Positions 24,930 through 35,300 of a stretch of 38,969 nt of DNA are shown in pieces. The notes under the pieces are model-generated. The model was not told where the DNA came from. It did not search any database and was given only the letters and a program-made list of their open reading frames with translations. The number at the start of each line of letters is the position of its first letter. Position 1 is the first letter of the stretch. Source of the DNA: Nesterenkonia muleiensis (GTDB taxonomy: Bacteria; Actinomycetota; Actinomycetes; Actinomycetales; Micrococcaceae); contig NZ_QWLD01000054.1 in assembly GCF_003600155.1 (NCBI RefSeq), positions 1 to 38,969 of the forward strand, given 5' to 3'. A program made the position numbers and the translations under genes.

Positions 24930-25886
24930 ATGCCCAGCTACGGCTTCCACGCCTCCCAGGAGCAGATCTCGCCCTCACAGCTGCTCAGGGACGTCCAGCG
25001 AGCTGAGGCAGCGGGGTTCGAGGCCGCCATGAGCTCGGACCACTTCATGCCTTGGTCCCAGCGTCAGGGCCACTCAGGGTTCACCTTCTCCTGGCTCGGT
25101 GCCGCTCTGGCCAGCACGAGCTTCCCGATCGGCTCGGTCTGTGCGCCGGGGCAGCGCTACCACCCCGCCGTCGTGGCCCAGGCTACCGCGAGTCTCGGTG
25201 AGATGTTCCCGGGCCGGTACTGGGTCGCCCTCGGTGCCGGACAGGCGATGAATGAGCACATCACCGGTGACCGGTGGCCCTCCCTGGAGCAGCGAAGGGC
25301 CCGGTTGGCAGAGTCTGCGGATATCATTCGGCGCCTGCACCGCGGTGAATGGGTCAGCAGTCACCAGGGCGTCATCGACGTTTCCGACGCCTATCTCTAC
25401 GACCGCCCCGAAACACCGATTCCGCTCTATGCCGCCTGTATCACCCCCGAGTCGGCTCGGCGGGCGGCCTCCTGGGCAGAGGGGATCATCACACTCAATC
25501 AGCCCGGAGGAGCTCAGAACGAGGTCCTGGAGTCCTATCGGGAAGCAGACGGGACAGGTCCGGCCCTTCTCCAGGTGCACCTCAGCTGGGCGGAGACGGA
25601 CCACGCCGCTCAGGAGATCGCCTACGACCAGTGGCGCACCAATGTGTTGGGCCATCCGCAGGACCAAGACCTGCCCACCCCGGCGCATTTCGATGCAGCG
25701 GCCGAACAGGTCAGTCTTTCCGAGGTGTTGGGGGCGGTGTGGACGTCGTCGTCCCTGACCGCTCACGCCGAATGGATCGCTGAGTCGGCTGAGATCTTCG
25801 ACCAGATCTACCTGCACCACGTGGGCCAGGACCAGACGCCCTGGCTGGAGGCCGCCGGTGAGCACCTTCTGCCCGCCCTGCCCTGA
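24930..25886 (+). CDS. LLM-class flavin/F420-type oxidoreductase (TIGR03885-like)
   Basis: This luciferase-like TIM-barrel protein of 318 aa is closest by eye to the TIGR03885 group (probable non-F420 flavinoid oxidoreductases), with the marked opening YGFHASQEQISPSQLL and the segment ALGAGQAMNEHITGDRWPS. The reaction is unknown. The GAGGAG RBS overlaps the gap after the carbonic-anhydrase-like gene, so it is probably the second gene of a small operon. The GH13 gene follows 87 bases later in the same direction. I recall TIGR03885 genes often lying beside trehalose-synthase-like genes, which suggests a shared role. Confidence 0.82.
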   Translation: MPSYGFHASQEQISPSQLLRDVQRAEAAGFEAAMSSDHFMPWSQRQGHSGFTFSWLGAALASTSFPIGSVCAPGQRYHPAVVAQATASLGEMFPGRYWVALGAGQAMNEHITGDRWPSLEQRRARLAESADIIRRLHRGEWVSSHQGVIDVSDAYLYDRPETPIPLYAACITPESARRAASWAEGIITLNQPGGAQNEVLESYREADGTGPALLQVHLSWAETDHAAQEIAYDQWRTNVLGHPQDQDLPTPAHFDAAAEQVSLSEVLGAVWTSSSLTAHAEWIAESAEIFDQIYLHHVGQDQTPWLEAAGEHLLPALP

Positions 25887-25973
25887 GAAGACGCTGTGAC
25901 GTGTTCTCGCCGCATCGGCTGATGGTGCGGTCACCGCATACAGGCCCGTTGGAAGACCACACGAGAGGATTGA

Positions 25974-27674
25974 GTGACCCCTATGCGGATGACTGAGACA
26001 GCAGACCTCTGGTACAAGACCGCCATCATCTACTGCGTGGACGTGGAGACCTTCCTGGACTCCGACTCCGACGGCATCGGCGATCTGCGCGGGCTCGCCC
26101 AGCGGATCGACTACCTGGCCGAGGTCGGGGTGAGCTGTCTGTGGCTGATGCCCTTCTACCCCTCGCCGCGGCGCGACAGCGGCTACGACATCGCCGATAT
26201 GTACGGGGTGGACAGCCGGTTCGGCGACCACGGGGACTTCGTGGAGCTGATCCGCCTGGCCCATGACCGCGGTATCCGGGTGATCGTGGACCTGGTGATC
26301 AACCACACCAGCGATCAGCACCCCTGGTTCCGCGCCTCGCGCCGTTCCACGGAGAGCCCCTACCGTGACTACTACGTCTGGCGCGACGACGACCCCGGCG
26401 ACACCAGCGATCAGACCATGTTCCCCGATGAGGAGGACGGGATCTGGACCCTGGACGAGAAGACCGGCCAGTGGTATCTCCATCACTTCCTGCACACCCA
26501 GCCGGACCTCAACACTGCAAATCCCCAGGTGCGCGATGAGATCGCGAAGATGATGGGCTTCTGGCTGCAGCTGGGCGTCGACGGGTTCCGGGTGGATGCA
26601 GTGCCCTTCGCCATCAGTCAGGAGAACCTGGTCGGGGTGGATGAGCATGAGCTCCGGGAGCCCCACGACTACTTGAGGGCGCTGCGCAGGTTCCTGCAGC
26701 GGCGGGCAGCAGGACAGGGGTCTGCCATCATGCTCGGGGAGGTCAACCTTCCGCATGATGAGCAGCTGGACTTCTTCGGCGGCAAGGAAGGGGACCAGCT
26801 GACCATGCAGTTCGACTTCTTCACCAATCAGCGGATGTTTCTGGCGCTGGCCCGGCACCGGGCGGCCCCGCTGGCCGAGGCGTTGAGGTCCCGGCCCCGT
26901 GAGCTGGGTGCCGAGCCGCAGTACGCGAACTTCCTGCGCAACCACGACGAGCTGAATCTCGACCTGTTGGAGGAGAGCGAGCAGACTGAGGTGCTGGACG
27001 CCTTTGCGCCTGAAGAGCGTATGCGGTTCGCAGGCCGCGGTCTGCGCCGCCGGCTCCCTGGGATGTTCGAAGGAGATCCCCGCAGGCTGAAGATGGCCTA
27101 TTCTCTGCTGTTCTCCCTGCCGGGCACACCTGTGCTGTTCTACGGCGAAGAGATCGGCATGGGAGAGAATCTGGATGTCCCGGGCAGGGAGGCCGTGCGT
27201 ACACCGATGCAGTGGACCTCTGGCAAAAACGCCGGCTTCTCCACTGCTAAGCCCTCCCGGCTGAGCCGGCCGGTGACCCAAGGCGCCTTCAGCCCTGAGC
27301 ACGTCAACGCCGCCGATGCACGTCGCGACCAGGAATCGCTGTTGCACCACATCACCCGGCTGGCCAAATGCTGCCGCGAGTCCCCAGAGCTCGGTTGGGG
27401 TGAGTGCACCCTCATCGACAGCGACTCTCCCGAGGTGCTGGTCCACCAGATGGGGTGGAGGGGGAAGTCCATGGTCATGCTGCACAACCTGGGACCGGAG
27501 CCGGCGGTGGTGAGCTTCGTGCTGCAGAACCAGGAGCCGGGCGCTGAACTGATGGACCTGCTCAGTGAGCAGTCCTGTGAGCTGGACCGGGACCGAGGAG
27601 CCCGCATGCCGCTGGACGGCTACGGCTACCGCTGGCTGCGCATCCTCGGTCACGGCGACCACCGGCTGGTCTGA
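25974..27674 (+). CDS. GH13 alpha-amylase-family enzyme, trehalose-synthase-like
   Basis: This cytoplasmic alpha-glucan/disaccharide enzyme of 566 aa is related to maltose-trehalose isomerising enzymes (TreS). The (beta/alpha)8 signatures are in place: DLVINHTSDQHPWF (region I), GVDGFRVDAVPF with nucleophile Asp208 (II), ImLGEVN with acid/base Glu256 (III) and FLRNHDE with Asp325 (IV). FLDSDSDGIGDLRGL near the N-terminus and REAVRTPMQWTSGKNAGFS in the C-terminal part are TreS/oligo-1,6-glucosidase features. There is no signal peptide. GTG 25974 has GAGAGG upstream; ATG 25983 or 25989 are alternatives. The exact product (trehalose, or another glucosyl transfer) is inferred; an osmoprotectant role would suit the host. 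Confidence 0.87.
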   Translation: MTPMRMTETADLWYKTAIIYCVDVETFLDSDSDGIGDLRGLAQRIDYLAEVGVSCLWLMPFYPSPRRDSGYDIADMYGVDSRFGDHGDFVELIRLAHDRGIRVIVDLVINHTSDQHPWFRASRRSTESPYRDYYVWRDDDPGDTSDQTMFPDEEDGIWTLDEKTGQWYLHHFLHTQPDLNTANPQVRDEIAKMMGFWLQLGVDGFRVDAVPFAISQENLVGVDEHELREPHDYLRALRRFLQRRAAGQGSAIMLGEVNLPHDEQLDFFGGKEGDQLTMQFDFFTNQRMFLALARHRAAPLAEALRSRPRELGAEPQYANFLRNHDELNLDLLEESEQTEVLDAFAPEERMRFAGRGLRRRLPGMFEGDPRRLKMAYSLLFSLPGTPVLFYGEEIGMGENLDVPGREAVRTPMQWTSGKNAGFSTAKPSRLSRPVTQGAFSPEHVNAADARRDQESLLHHITRLAKCCRESPELGWGECTLIDSDSPEVLVHQMGWRGKSMVMLHNLGPEPAVVSFVLQNQEPGAELMDLLSEQSCELDRDRGARMPLDGYGYRWLRILGHGDHRLV

Positions 27675-27763
27675 GCTGTCCAGCGGCGGGGCACCGGTAC
27701 CTCGGCATCCGATGGGTGCGCCCTCCCCAGGCGCGGTGTGTCAGAGAGCTACTCTGAGTAGGT

Positions 27764-27800
27764 CGCCCTTGCCCGCCTCCCCCGGCTCCGCCCAAGGGCG
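27764..27800 (+). terminator. Inverted repeat between GH13 and lipoprotein genes
   Basis: CGCCCTTG (27764-27771) pairs with CAAGGGCG (27793-27800) across 21 bases. Just before it, TCAGAG (27741-27746) / CTCTGA (27752-27757) forms a shorter dyad. These may end the GH13 transcript or regulate the lipoprotein gene. The remainder of 27675-27856 shows no gene. Confidence 0.4.
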
Positions 27801-27856
27801 TGTTCAGCATTGCCAACTACCCTTGTCGAAAGAGTGTCCCCATAAGGAGGAATATT

Positions 27857-28711
27857 GTGAGGCGCGCTACCTTCCCCATTGCTGCAGTCGCCGCTGTCGG
27901 CCTGATCGGCTGCGGAAACCCCTTTGATGCCACTGACCTCGACGACGCCGACCCTGGTCAGCAGGCCGGTTCGGCCGCACCTGCTTTCGGTGAGATTCGC
28001 GAGGAGATGTTTTCCTCGATGCTCGCCGCTGACTCGGTGACCATCACTGGGCAGGTCGAAGCCGGCGAGGCGGATCTCGACGAGCTCTTCGAAGGGCTGG
28101 ATGATGGGACCACTGGGCAGCTGGCGATCTCCGGAGCCCTGGACGGCACCAACTCGGAGATGAGTTTCTCCGCCGGCGGTTCCAGCTTCACCCAACGCGC
28201 GGTGGAGGCTCAAGAGTATTTCCACGGTGAGGATTTCGCCTCTCTTCTGGTCAGTGAGCTCGACGACGAGGTCGCTGAGTTGGTGGACCAGGAGTTCGTC
28301 GAGGAGACCATGGGTGACAGCTGGGTGATGTTCGACGATGCCGAGGGGTCTGTCTTCTCCGCAGCGGAGTTCATCACTACCTGGCAGAGCGAGCTTTCCG
28401 GCGAGGACGTCGATGCGATGAGCGCTGAGGCAGAAGATCGCGACGGCGAGCAGGTGTGGGTTTATACCGCAGACGGCGGAGACAGCGAATTCGTGGTGGC
28501 CGCCGACGGCGAGCCCTACCTGCTGGCCATCACCGACGAGGACTCCCAGTATGAGTTCGCTGATTGGAACGCCTCGGAGTCCCCGGAGGTCCCGGACAGT
28601 GTCATCACCCTGGACGAGATCTTTGAGGCTATCGCCGAGGAACAGGGGTGGGACCCTGAGGATCTTGAGAACGACGACGCCGGCAGCGGGGACGCGGCTC
28701 CAGACGCCTGA
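27857..28711 (+). CDS. Secreted lipoprotein, LprG/LolA-like, acidic
   Basis: This 284-aa protein has a short signal peptide ending in the lipobox GLIGC (Cys19), so it is anchored outside the membrane. GTG 27857 is fixed by the strong RBS AAGGAGG 8 bases upstream and by the signal peptide; the longer frame from 27800 has neither. The mature part is strongly acidic. Its pattern (SMLAADSVTITGQVEA, WVMFDDAEGSV, GEQVWVYTADGGDSEFVVAA, YEFADWNASESPEVPD) resembles the LppX/LprG/LolA half-barrel fold that binds lipids. I assign the fold only by impression. The next gene encodes a diverged paralogue. An acidic C-terminal tail ends the protein. Confidence 0.75.
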   Translation: MRRATFPIAAVAAVGLIGCGNPFDATDLDDADPGQQAGSAAPAFGEIREEMFSSMLAADSVTITGQVEAGEADLDELFEGLDDGTTGQLAISGALDGTNSEMSFSAGGSSFTQRAVEAQEYFHGEDFASLLVSELDDEVAELVDQEFVEETMGDSWVMFDDAEGSVFSAAEFITTWQSELSGEDVDAMSAEAEDRDGEQVWVYTADGGDSEFVVAADGEPYLLAITDEDSQYEFADWNASESPEVPDSVITLDEIFEAIAEEQGWDPEDLENDDAGSGDAAPDA

Positions 28712-28739
28712 TCCGCTGCACCGACCACTAGGAGGAACT

Positions 28740-29732
28740 ATGCCTGAGAACACGCTCTTGAGGGCCACCGGACTCTTCGGTGTGGCAGTGCTGGCGCTGA
28801 CCGCATGCACTTCGGGAGAGGACGGCCCCGCCGCGGGAGAGGACGACCCCACCGGTGATACCGGCCAGGAGGACCTGGACCCTGAGGGCGCTGAGGACCA
28901 GGGTGATACTCCCGGTGAGATCGCTGATGATCCCGATGAGGTCCCTGCACTGGCCGATATTGAGGACAGTCTGTGGGAGAACTCGAGGTCCCAGGACTCG
29001 GTGACGGTTCTCTCTGATGTCCCGGCCGCTGTACTGGGTGTCCAGGAGTCAGACGGCGAGGATGCTCTGGGCGATCTCGAGGATGAGGGCGATGACGCCG
29101 AGGCGGAGCCGGATGAGGATGCTGCCGAAGAAGCCCCGGAGAACATCGACGTGATCATCGGTGGAGACATGCTCGGCGATGGGTCAGTCTGGAGGGTCGA
29201 GGGCCTCATGGACTACCTGCTCTATGACACCGGAGAGACCATCTACCAGACGGTGGGGTCTTTCGTGGAGGAGTACCGGGAGTTCCAGCCCGATGAGGCT
29301 GCCGGACCCAGCGCCGATGAGCTTGAGGCTGAGTTGGCGTCGGCGGGCTCCTGGGTCGATGTGACCAGCACGCTGGTGGATCAGGTCGAGACGCCGGAGC
29401 GCTACATCGAACACATCGAGACTGAGGTGTTGGCGGCCGCCGGCATTGAGCTGTTCTCCGAGATCGGGTTCAGCGGCGAGGCGGAGAGCCGGGATGGTGA
29501 AGACGTGTGGGTCTATCTCCATGAGGAGGACGGTGAGTCCATAGAGCTCGTCGTTCTCGCTGACCGCGAAGAACCCCTGATCCGGGAGCTCTCCATGGAG
29601 TTCGAGGACGCGCAGCTCTCCATCACCTTTGCCGACTGGAACGAATCCGAGGGTCTGGCCGAGGAGGAGCCGGACGAGGAGGACGTCATTTCAGAGGAAG
29701 AGCTGGACGCCATCGGGCAGTCGTTGATGTGA
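28740..29732 (+). CDS. Secreted lipoprotein, paralogue of the preceding one, acidic
   Basis: The 330-aa protein has lipobox ALTAC (Cys23) followed by a long Asp/Glu/Gly-rich linker (about 25-75). The C-terminal half repeats the layout of the upstream protein: RDGEDVWVYLHEEDGESIEL, then a LVVLADREEPLI segment and ITFADWNESEGL, against GEQVWVYTADGGDSEFVV and YEFADWNASE. The two arose by tandem duplication. ATG 28740 has AGGAGG 5 bases upstream and lies 28 bases after the preceding stop, so they form an operon. No specific function is recognised; lipid or ligand binding at the outer membrane face is the family-level guess. Confidence 0.75.
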   Translation: MPENTLLRATGLFGVAVLALTACTSGEDGPAAGEDDPTGDTGQEDLDPEGAEDQGDTPGEIADDPDEVPALADIEDSLWENSRSQDSVTVLSDVPAAVLGVQESDGEDALGDLEDEGDDAEAEPDEDAAEEAPENIDVIIGGDMLGDGSVWRVEGLMDYLLYDTGETIYQTVGSFVEEYREFQPDEAAGPSADELEAELASAGSWVDVTSTLVDQVETPERYIEHIETEVLAAAGIELFSEIGFSGEAESRDGEDVWVYLHEEDGESIELVVLADREEPLIRELSMEFEDAQLSITFADWNESEGLAEEEPDEEDVISEEELDAIGQSLM

Positions 29733-29746
29733 CAGGAGGCATCTTG

Positions 29747-29782
29747 ATGGAGATCGGGAAAGCGGCGTGCGGTGTTCTCTGA
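29747..29782 (+). pseudogene. Eleven-codon ORF with strong RBS, possible gene remnant
   Basis: Fourteen bases after the lipoprotein stop, AGGAGG is followed by ATG at 29747 and an 11-residue frame (MEIGKAACGVL) ending in TGA. The RBS is as good as those of the real lipoprotein genes, and the sequence after it no longer codes. A third lipoprotein gene truncated by deletion is one reading; a short leader peptide is another. Confidence 0.3.
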
Positions 29783-30011
29783 GCTGGACAGATCCTTGGC
29801 AAAACCTGCCTGTGATGCCGGTTACCTGGACACTTGCTAAAAGTCTCCCCATAGTTCTCCTAAAACCCCCTGTTTCGGCTTCCGTTCGGGCCCGATCTGT
29901 GGTGATGATGGAGGCAGTTCACCCAGGGATGTGCAAAGACAGACCGGGGTGCAAGGCGGAAAGCCCGCCCAGCATCACACCCGATGCAGTCATGTACGGA
30001 GGTATCAAGCA
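29783..30011 (+). promoter_or_regulatory. Leader region of the first small acidic lipoprotein
   Basis: About 230 bases without a gene. Near its end are two small dyads, GGCGG/CCGCC (29955-29959 and 29965-29969) and GCATC/GATGC (29972-29976 and 29983-29987), just before the GGAGGT RBS. The first part is relatively AT-rich and probably holds a promoter, but no clean -35/-10 pair stands out. I recognise no known riboswitch. Confidence 0.35.
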
Positions 30012-30206
30012 ATGGCTACCACCGATAATAAGCTTCGTTCGATCGCCGCAGTTCTCGGTATCGGTTCCCTGGCTCTGGTCGGCGTCACCGCGTGTGACAA
30101 CGGCGACACCACTGAGGAGCCGGACAACGGCGTTGAGAACGGCGACGACGGCCTCGAGGACGATGGCCTCGAGGATGACGGCATGGATGAGGAAGACGAA
30201 GGCTGA
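30012..30206 (+). CDS. Tiny, highly acidic lipoprotein (A)
   Basis: This 64-aa precursor has signal peptide DNKLRSIAAVLGIGSLALV with lipobox VTAC (Cys28), leaving a mature lipopeptide of only about 37 residues. Nearly all of those are Asp, Glu, Gly or Asn, in repeats of (E)DDGL. ATG 30012 has GGAGGT 8 bases upstream. It is a paralogue of the protein at 30355, with the same NKLR start, same signal architecture and same tail. A hairpin separates the two. No homologous family is known to me. It could act as a negatively charged surface brush or cation binder; this is speculation. Confidence 0.65.
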   Translation: MATTDNKLRSIAAVLGIGSLALVGVTACDNGDTTEEPDNGVENGDDGLEDDGLEDDGMDEEDEG

Positions 30207-30244
30207 TCTTCCAGAACTGAACGTCTCACGTTCACGTCCAGCGT

Positions 30245-30278
30245 GAACCCCCTCTCGGACTTGTCCGAGAGGGGGTTC
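30245..30278 (+). terminator. Strong hairpin between the two tiny lipoprotein genes
   Basis: A perfect 16-bp stem (30245-30260 with 30263-30278) has a TT loop, 39 bases after the stop of the first gene. There is no T-run. It may end the first transcript, protect its 3' end, or allow partial read-through into the second gene. Confidence 0.65.
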
Positions 30279-30354
30279 GCCGTTGAAGGAGAAAAACTCA
30301 ATATCGGCTGAAAGCAACTACCTCAAAGACTGATCACCACGGAGGTTAATCCCC

Positions 30355-30675
30355 ATGGCAGATATCAAGAACAACAAGCTTCGTACAGCAACCGGCATCC
30401 TGGGTGCGGGTGCACTGGCCATTTTCGGTGCCACCGCATGCGATGACACCGCTGACACCGGTGATGTGGATAACGGTGATGACAATGTCGTTGAGGACAA
30501 CGGTGCCGATGACACCACTGAGGACGACGGCCTGGACGACGGTGTTGAGGACGATGGCCTCGATGACGAAGAGGATGAGGACCTCGGCCTTGACGACGAC
30601 ACCGAGGACGAGGAGGACAACGGCCTCTTCGATGAAGACGGTGACGATGAGGACGACGAGGACACTGACCTCTGA
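30355..30675 (+). CDS. Tiny, highly acidic lipoprotein (B)
   Basis: This 106-aa precursor has signal peptide NNKLRTATGILGAGALAIF and lipobox ATAC (Cys29). The mature chain of about 78 residues is almost wholly Asp/Glu with Gly, Asn and Thr, in DDGL/EDDGL-type repeats and ending in an uninterrupted acidic run. It contains no Lys, Arg or aromatic residue except one Phe. ATG 30355 has GGAGGTT upstream. The protein should be disordered, strongly anionic and lipid-anchored. It is a paralogue of the 30012 product with a longer tail, probably from repeat expansion. A strong terminator follows. Function unknown. Confidence 0.68.
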   Translation: MADIKNNKLRTATGILGAGALAIFGATACDDTADTGDVDNGDDNVVEDNGADDTTEDDGLDDGVEDDGLDDEEDEDLGLDDDTEDEEDNGLFDEDGDDEDDEDTDL

Positions 30676-30712
30676 TCGATAGGCCCTCACTCACCTAGCC
30701 GGATACGGCCTC

Positions 30713-30750
30713 AGGTGCTCCCCGGAAGGCATGCCTTCCGGGGAGCACCT
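30713..30750 (+). terminator. Intrinsic terminator of the acidic lipoprotein cluster
   Basis: This is a perfect 38-bp palindrome (two 19-base arms meeting at 30731/30732) ending in CCTTTCTC. The stem is GC-rich with a short T-rich tail, 37 bases after the last lipoprotein stop. Confidence 0.8.
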
Positions 30751-30796
30751 TTCTCTGCGCCCCTCTTTTCGATGGCTTTCTGAAACCTGTCACAGC

Positions 30797-30841
30797 GAGA
30801 GGGGCCCGAGGCCGGTGCGATACCGGCCTCGGGCCCCTCTC
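30797..30841. terminator. Terminator hairpin downstream of katG
   Basis: A perfect 20-bp stem (30797-30816 with 30822-30841) has a 5-base loop, 28 bases past the katG stop on the minus strand. It can serve both strands and, with the 30713 hairpin, insulates the convergent units. No T-run. Confidence 0.7.
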
Positions 30842-30868
30842 TGCTGGACCGTTCGGGTGGGAGGAGAA

Positions 30869-33710
<2,842 letters not shown>

Positions 33711-33719
33711 TATTTTGCC

Positions 33720-33744
33720 GTAAATCTGAGTAGTTCACAATTAC
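33720..33744. promoter_or_regulatory. FurA-type operator
   Basis: This is a 25-bp imperfect dyad of the form GTAA-n-T-n-TGA-N5-TCA-n-A-n-TTAC, with 9 of 12 arm positions paired. It starts 10 bases upstream of the furA GTG in an AT-rich patch, as for autoregulated furA promoters. Fur-family boxes are AT-rich dyads of similar size. Confidence 0.6.
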
Positions 33745-33762
33745 ATGACGGCGCCGGCGTAT

Positions 33763-33796
33763 CGGCTTCAGGGGTGGTGGTCAGCGTAAGCTGACC
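33763..33796. repeat. 34-bp dispersed palindromic repeat, copy B
   Basis: It matches 9998-10031 in 30 of 34 positions. The dyad is GGTCAGC-GTAA-GCTGACC (33779-33796). It lies between the stop of the 33828 lipoprotein gene and the furA operator, so on the minus strand it could end the lipoprotein transcript. Confidence 0.55.
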
Positions 33797-33827
33797 CAGA
33801 GGTGAGCGAGGCTTACCCGCCGTGGGA

Positions 33828-35243
33828 CTAGCTGGGGGGCTCCAGCTCCAGTGCATTCTGCGCCAAGTGGAGATACTCCATGCCGTCAGCCGCCACCTCC
33901 TCAGGATCTCCGCTGACCTGTATGACCACGGTGCGGGAGGCGCCGTCTGCTCCCTCAACGCGCCACGAGGAGGCAAGGACACCGGGCGAGGCCCCGTCTT
34001 TGTGGCCCAGGGTCACCCACCAAGGGGTCTCTGTGAAGACTCCTGGGTTGTCGCCCAGAATGCTGTCCAGCTCAGGGTGCTCGTCCCGGCGCGCATCCAG
34101 AGCCTCATGCACCGCTGCAATGTCCTCGGCGGCGGCGAACCATTCCAGGCCGCGCGCGGCGCCGTCGTCAGGCGTGAGGTCTGATGCTGATATGTCAAGC
34201 GGTGTCTCGGCGAGCTCATCGAGAATCTCTCGCTGGCGCTGCTCATCGGATTCGCTGTACTCCAGGCCCAGTTCTTGGTCGCCCCAGCGCAGCTGGAAGA
34301 GGTCGCGAGTGGTCAGCAGCGGCTGGAGCAGTTCAGGGTCGTGATGGCCGGTCTCATGGGCTGACTGCTCGACGGCACCGCGGCCCACATGGTCGATCAG
34401 CAGGTCAGTGGCTGTGTTGTCGCTGATGGAAATCATGGCATGAGCGGCGTCGTAGACGCTGAGCTCATGGCCGGGGTCTTCGTGGTGCAGCTGGCCTGAG
34501 GGCAGGCTGATGTGCTGCTCATCCAGCTCCACGGTGTCATCCCAGGAGGTTTCACCCTCGTCAATGGCCGCCACCAGGGCTTCCAATACCCACAGTTTGA
34601 AGATGGACGCCATGGCAGCCGGCTCGTCGGCGTCGATGGTCAGGAGCTCCTCGTCATCCTCGGCGACCAGCAGTCGAACCTCCGCCGGCATCTCGCTGAG
34701 CCGCTGCTCGATCTCGTCGAATGACTCGGCAGGCTCACCCTGGTCCTGGGCAAGAGTGAGGAAGAGGACGGTGAGCAGGCCTTCGTCGTCGAGCTCAATA
34801 TGTAGGTCGAATTCGCTGTGCGGATTTTCTAGGCGGGTGCGGGATGCGGTGTCAGTGCTGAGGTAGTCGGTGGCCGTCAGCGGGGCCACCGGTCGCAGGT
34901 CCTGGTTGATTGTCTCAGCCAGCTCGGATTCATCCATCTCTGCCAGAAGCGCCTCGCTGAGCCTGCCCTCCCAGTCCACGGCGGTGGACTCCTCCTCCGC
35001 GTTGAGCACCTCCAGGGTGTGCTCAGTGGCCTCGCCCACGGCAGTGCTGGGAAAGTCGACCGGTTCGGGCTCGGCAGCCTCCTCCTGCTCGCCCGGGACG
35101 CCCTCGACTGTGGCGGTGGCTGCATCGGCGGGGGCGCCGTCGTGCGTCTCATCGCCGCTGCCGCAGGCGGTCAGTACCAGGGTAACGGCGGCAGCCGAGG
35201 CGAGCGCAGACAATCCAACGAGAGAATCAGCCATAGGTCCCAT
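33828..35243 (-). CDS. Class A beta-lactamase-like lipoprotein (LpqF-like)
   Basis: This 471-aa secreted lipoprotein has lipobox VLTAC (Cys27) and then a serine hydrolase domain with the three penicillin-binding motifs in order: SIFK (Ser213-Lys216), SDN (274-276) and KDG (415-417). Between the lipobox and the catalytic domain is an acidic linker and an extra N-terminal domain (about 65-170), as in mycobacterial LpqF, rather than a plain secreted beta-lactamase. It may act on cell-wall peptides or a small molecule; resistance is not implied. ATG 35243 or 35234 is the start. It is upstream of furA on the same strand but separated by the repeat and operator. Confidence 0.8.
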   Translation of the reverse strand: MGPMADSLVGLSALASAAAVTLVLTACGSGDETHDGAPADAATATVEGVPGEQEEAAEPEPVDFPSTAVGEATEHTLEVLNAEEESTAVDWEGRLSEALLAEMDESELAETINQDLRPVAPLTATDYLSTDTASRTRLENPHSEFDLHIELDDEGLLTVLFLTLAQDQGEPAESFDEIEQRLSEMPAEVRLLVAEDDEELLTIDADEPAAMASIFKLWVLEALVAAIDEGETSWDDTVELDEQHISLPSGQLHHEDPGHELSVYDAAHAMISISDNTATDLLIDHVGRGAVEQSAHETGHHDPELLQPLLTTRDLFQLRWGDQELGLEYSESDEQRQREILDELAETPLDISASDLTPDDGAARGLEWFAAAEDIAAVHEALDARRDEHPELDSILGDNPGVFTETPWWVTLGHKDGASPGVLASSWRVEGADGASRTVVIQVSGDPEEVAADGMEYLHLAQNALELEPPS

Positions 35244-35300
35244 TCTGCCGCAGATGCCGATCTTGTCTTGATGACTTGTCCTACACCAGACTCTTCCTCT

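Noticed and set aside
25074-27662. 862-codon minus-strand open frame over the LLM and GH13 genes
   Set aside because: Same GC-driven shadow effect; it spans two real genes and has no recognisable motif or RBS.
30480-30670. Short-period GAC/GAG-rich DNA that could be taken for a tandem repeat array or CRISPR-like locus
   Set aside because: It is coding sequence for the acidic tail of the 30355 lipoprotein; units are too short and irregular for CRISPR, and there are no spacers.
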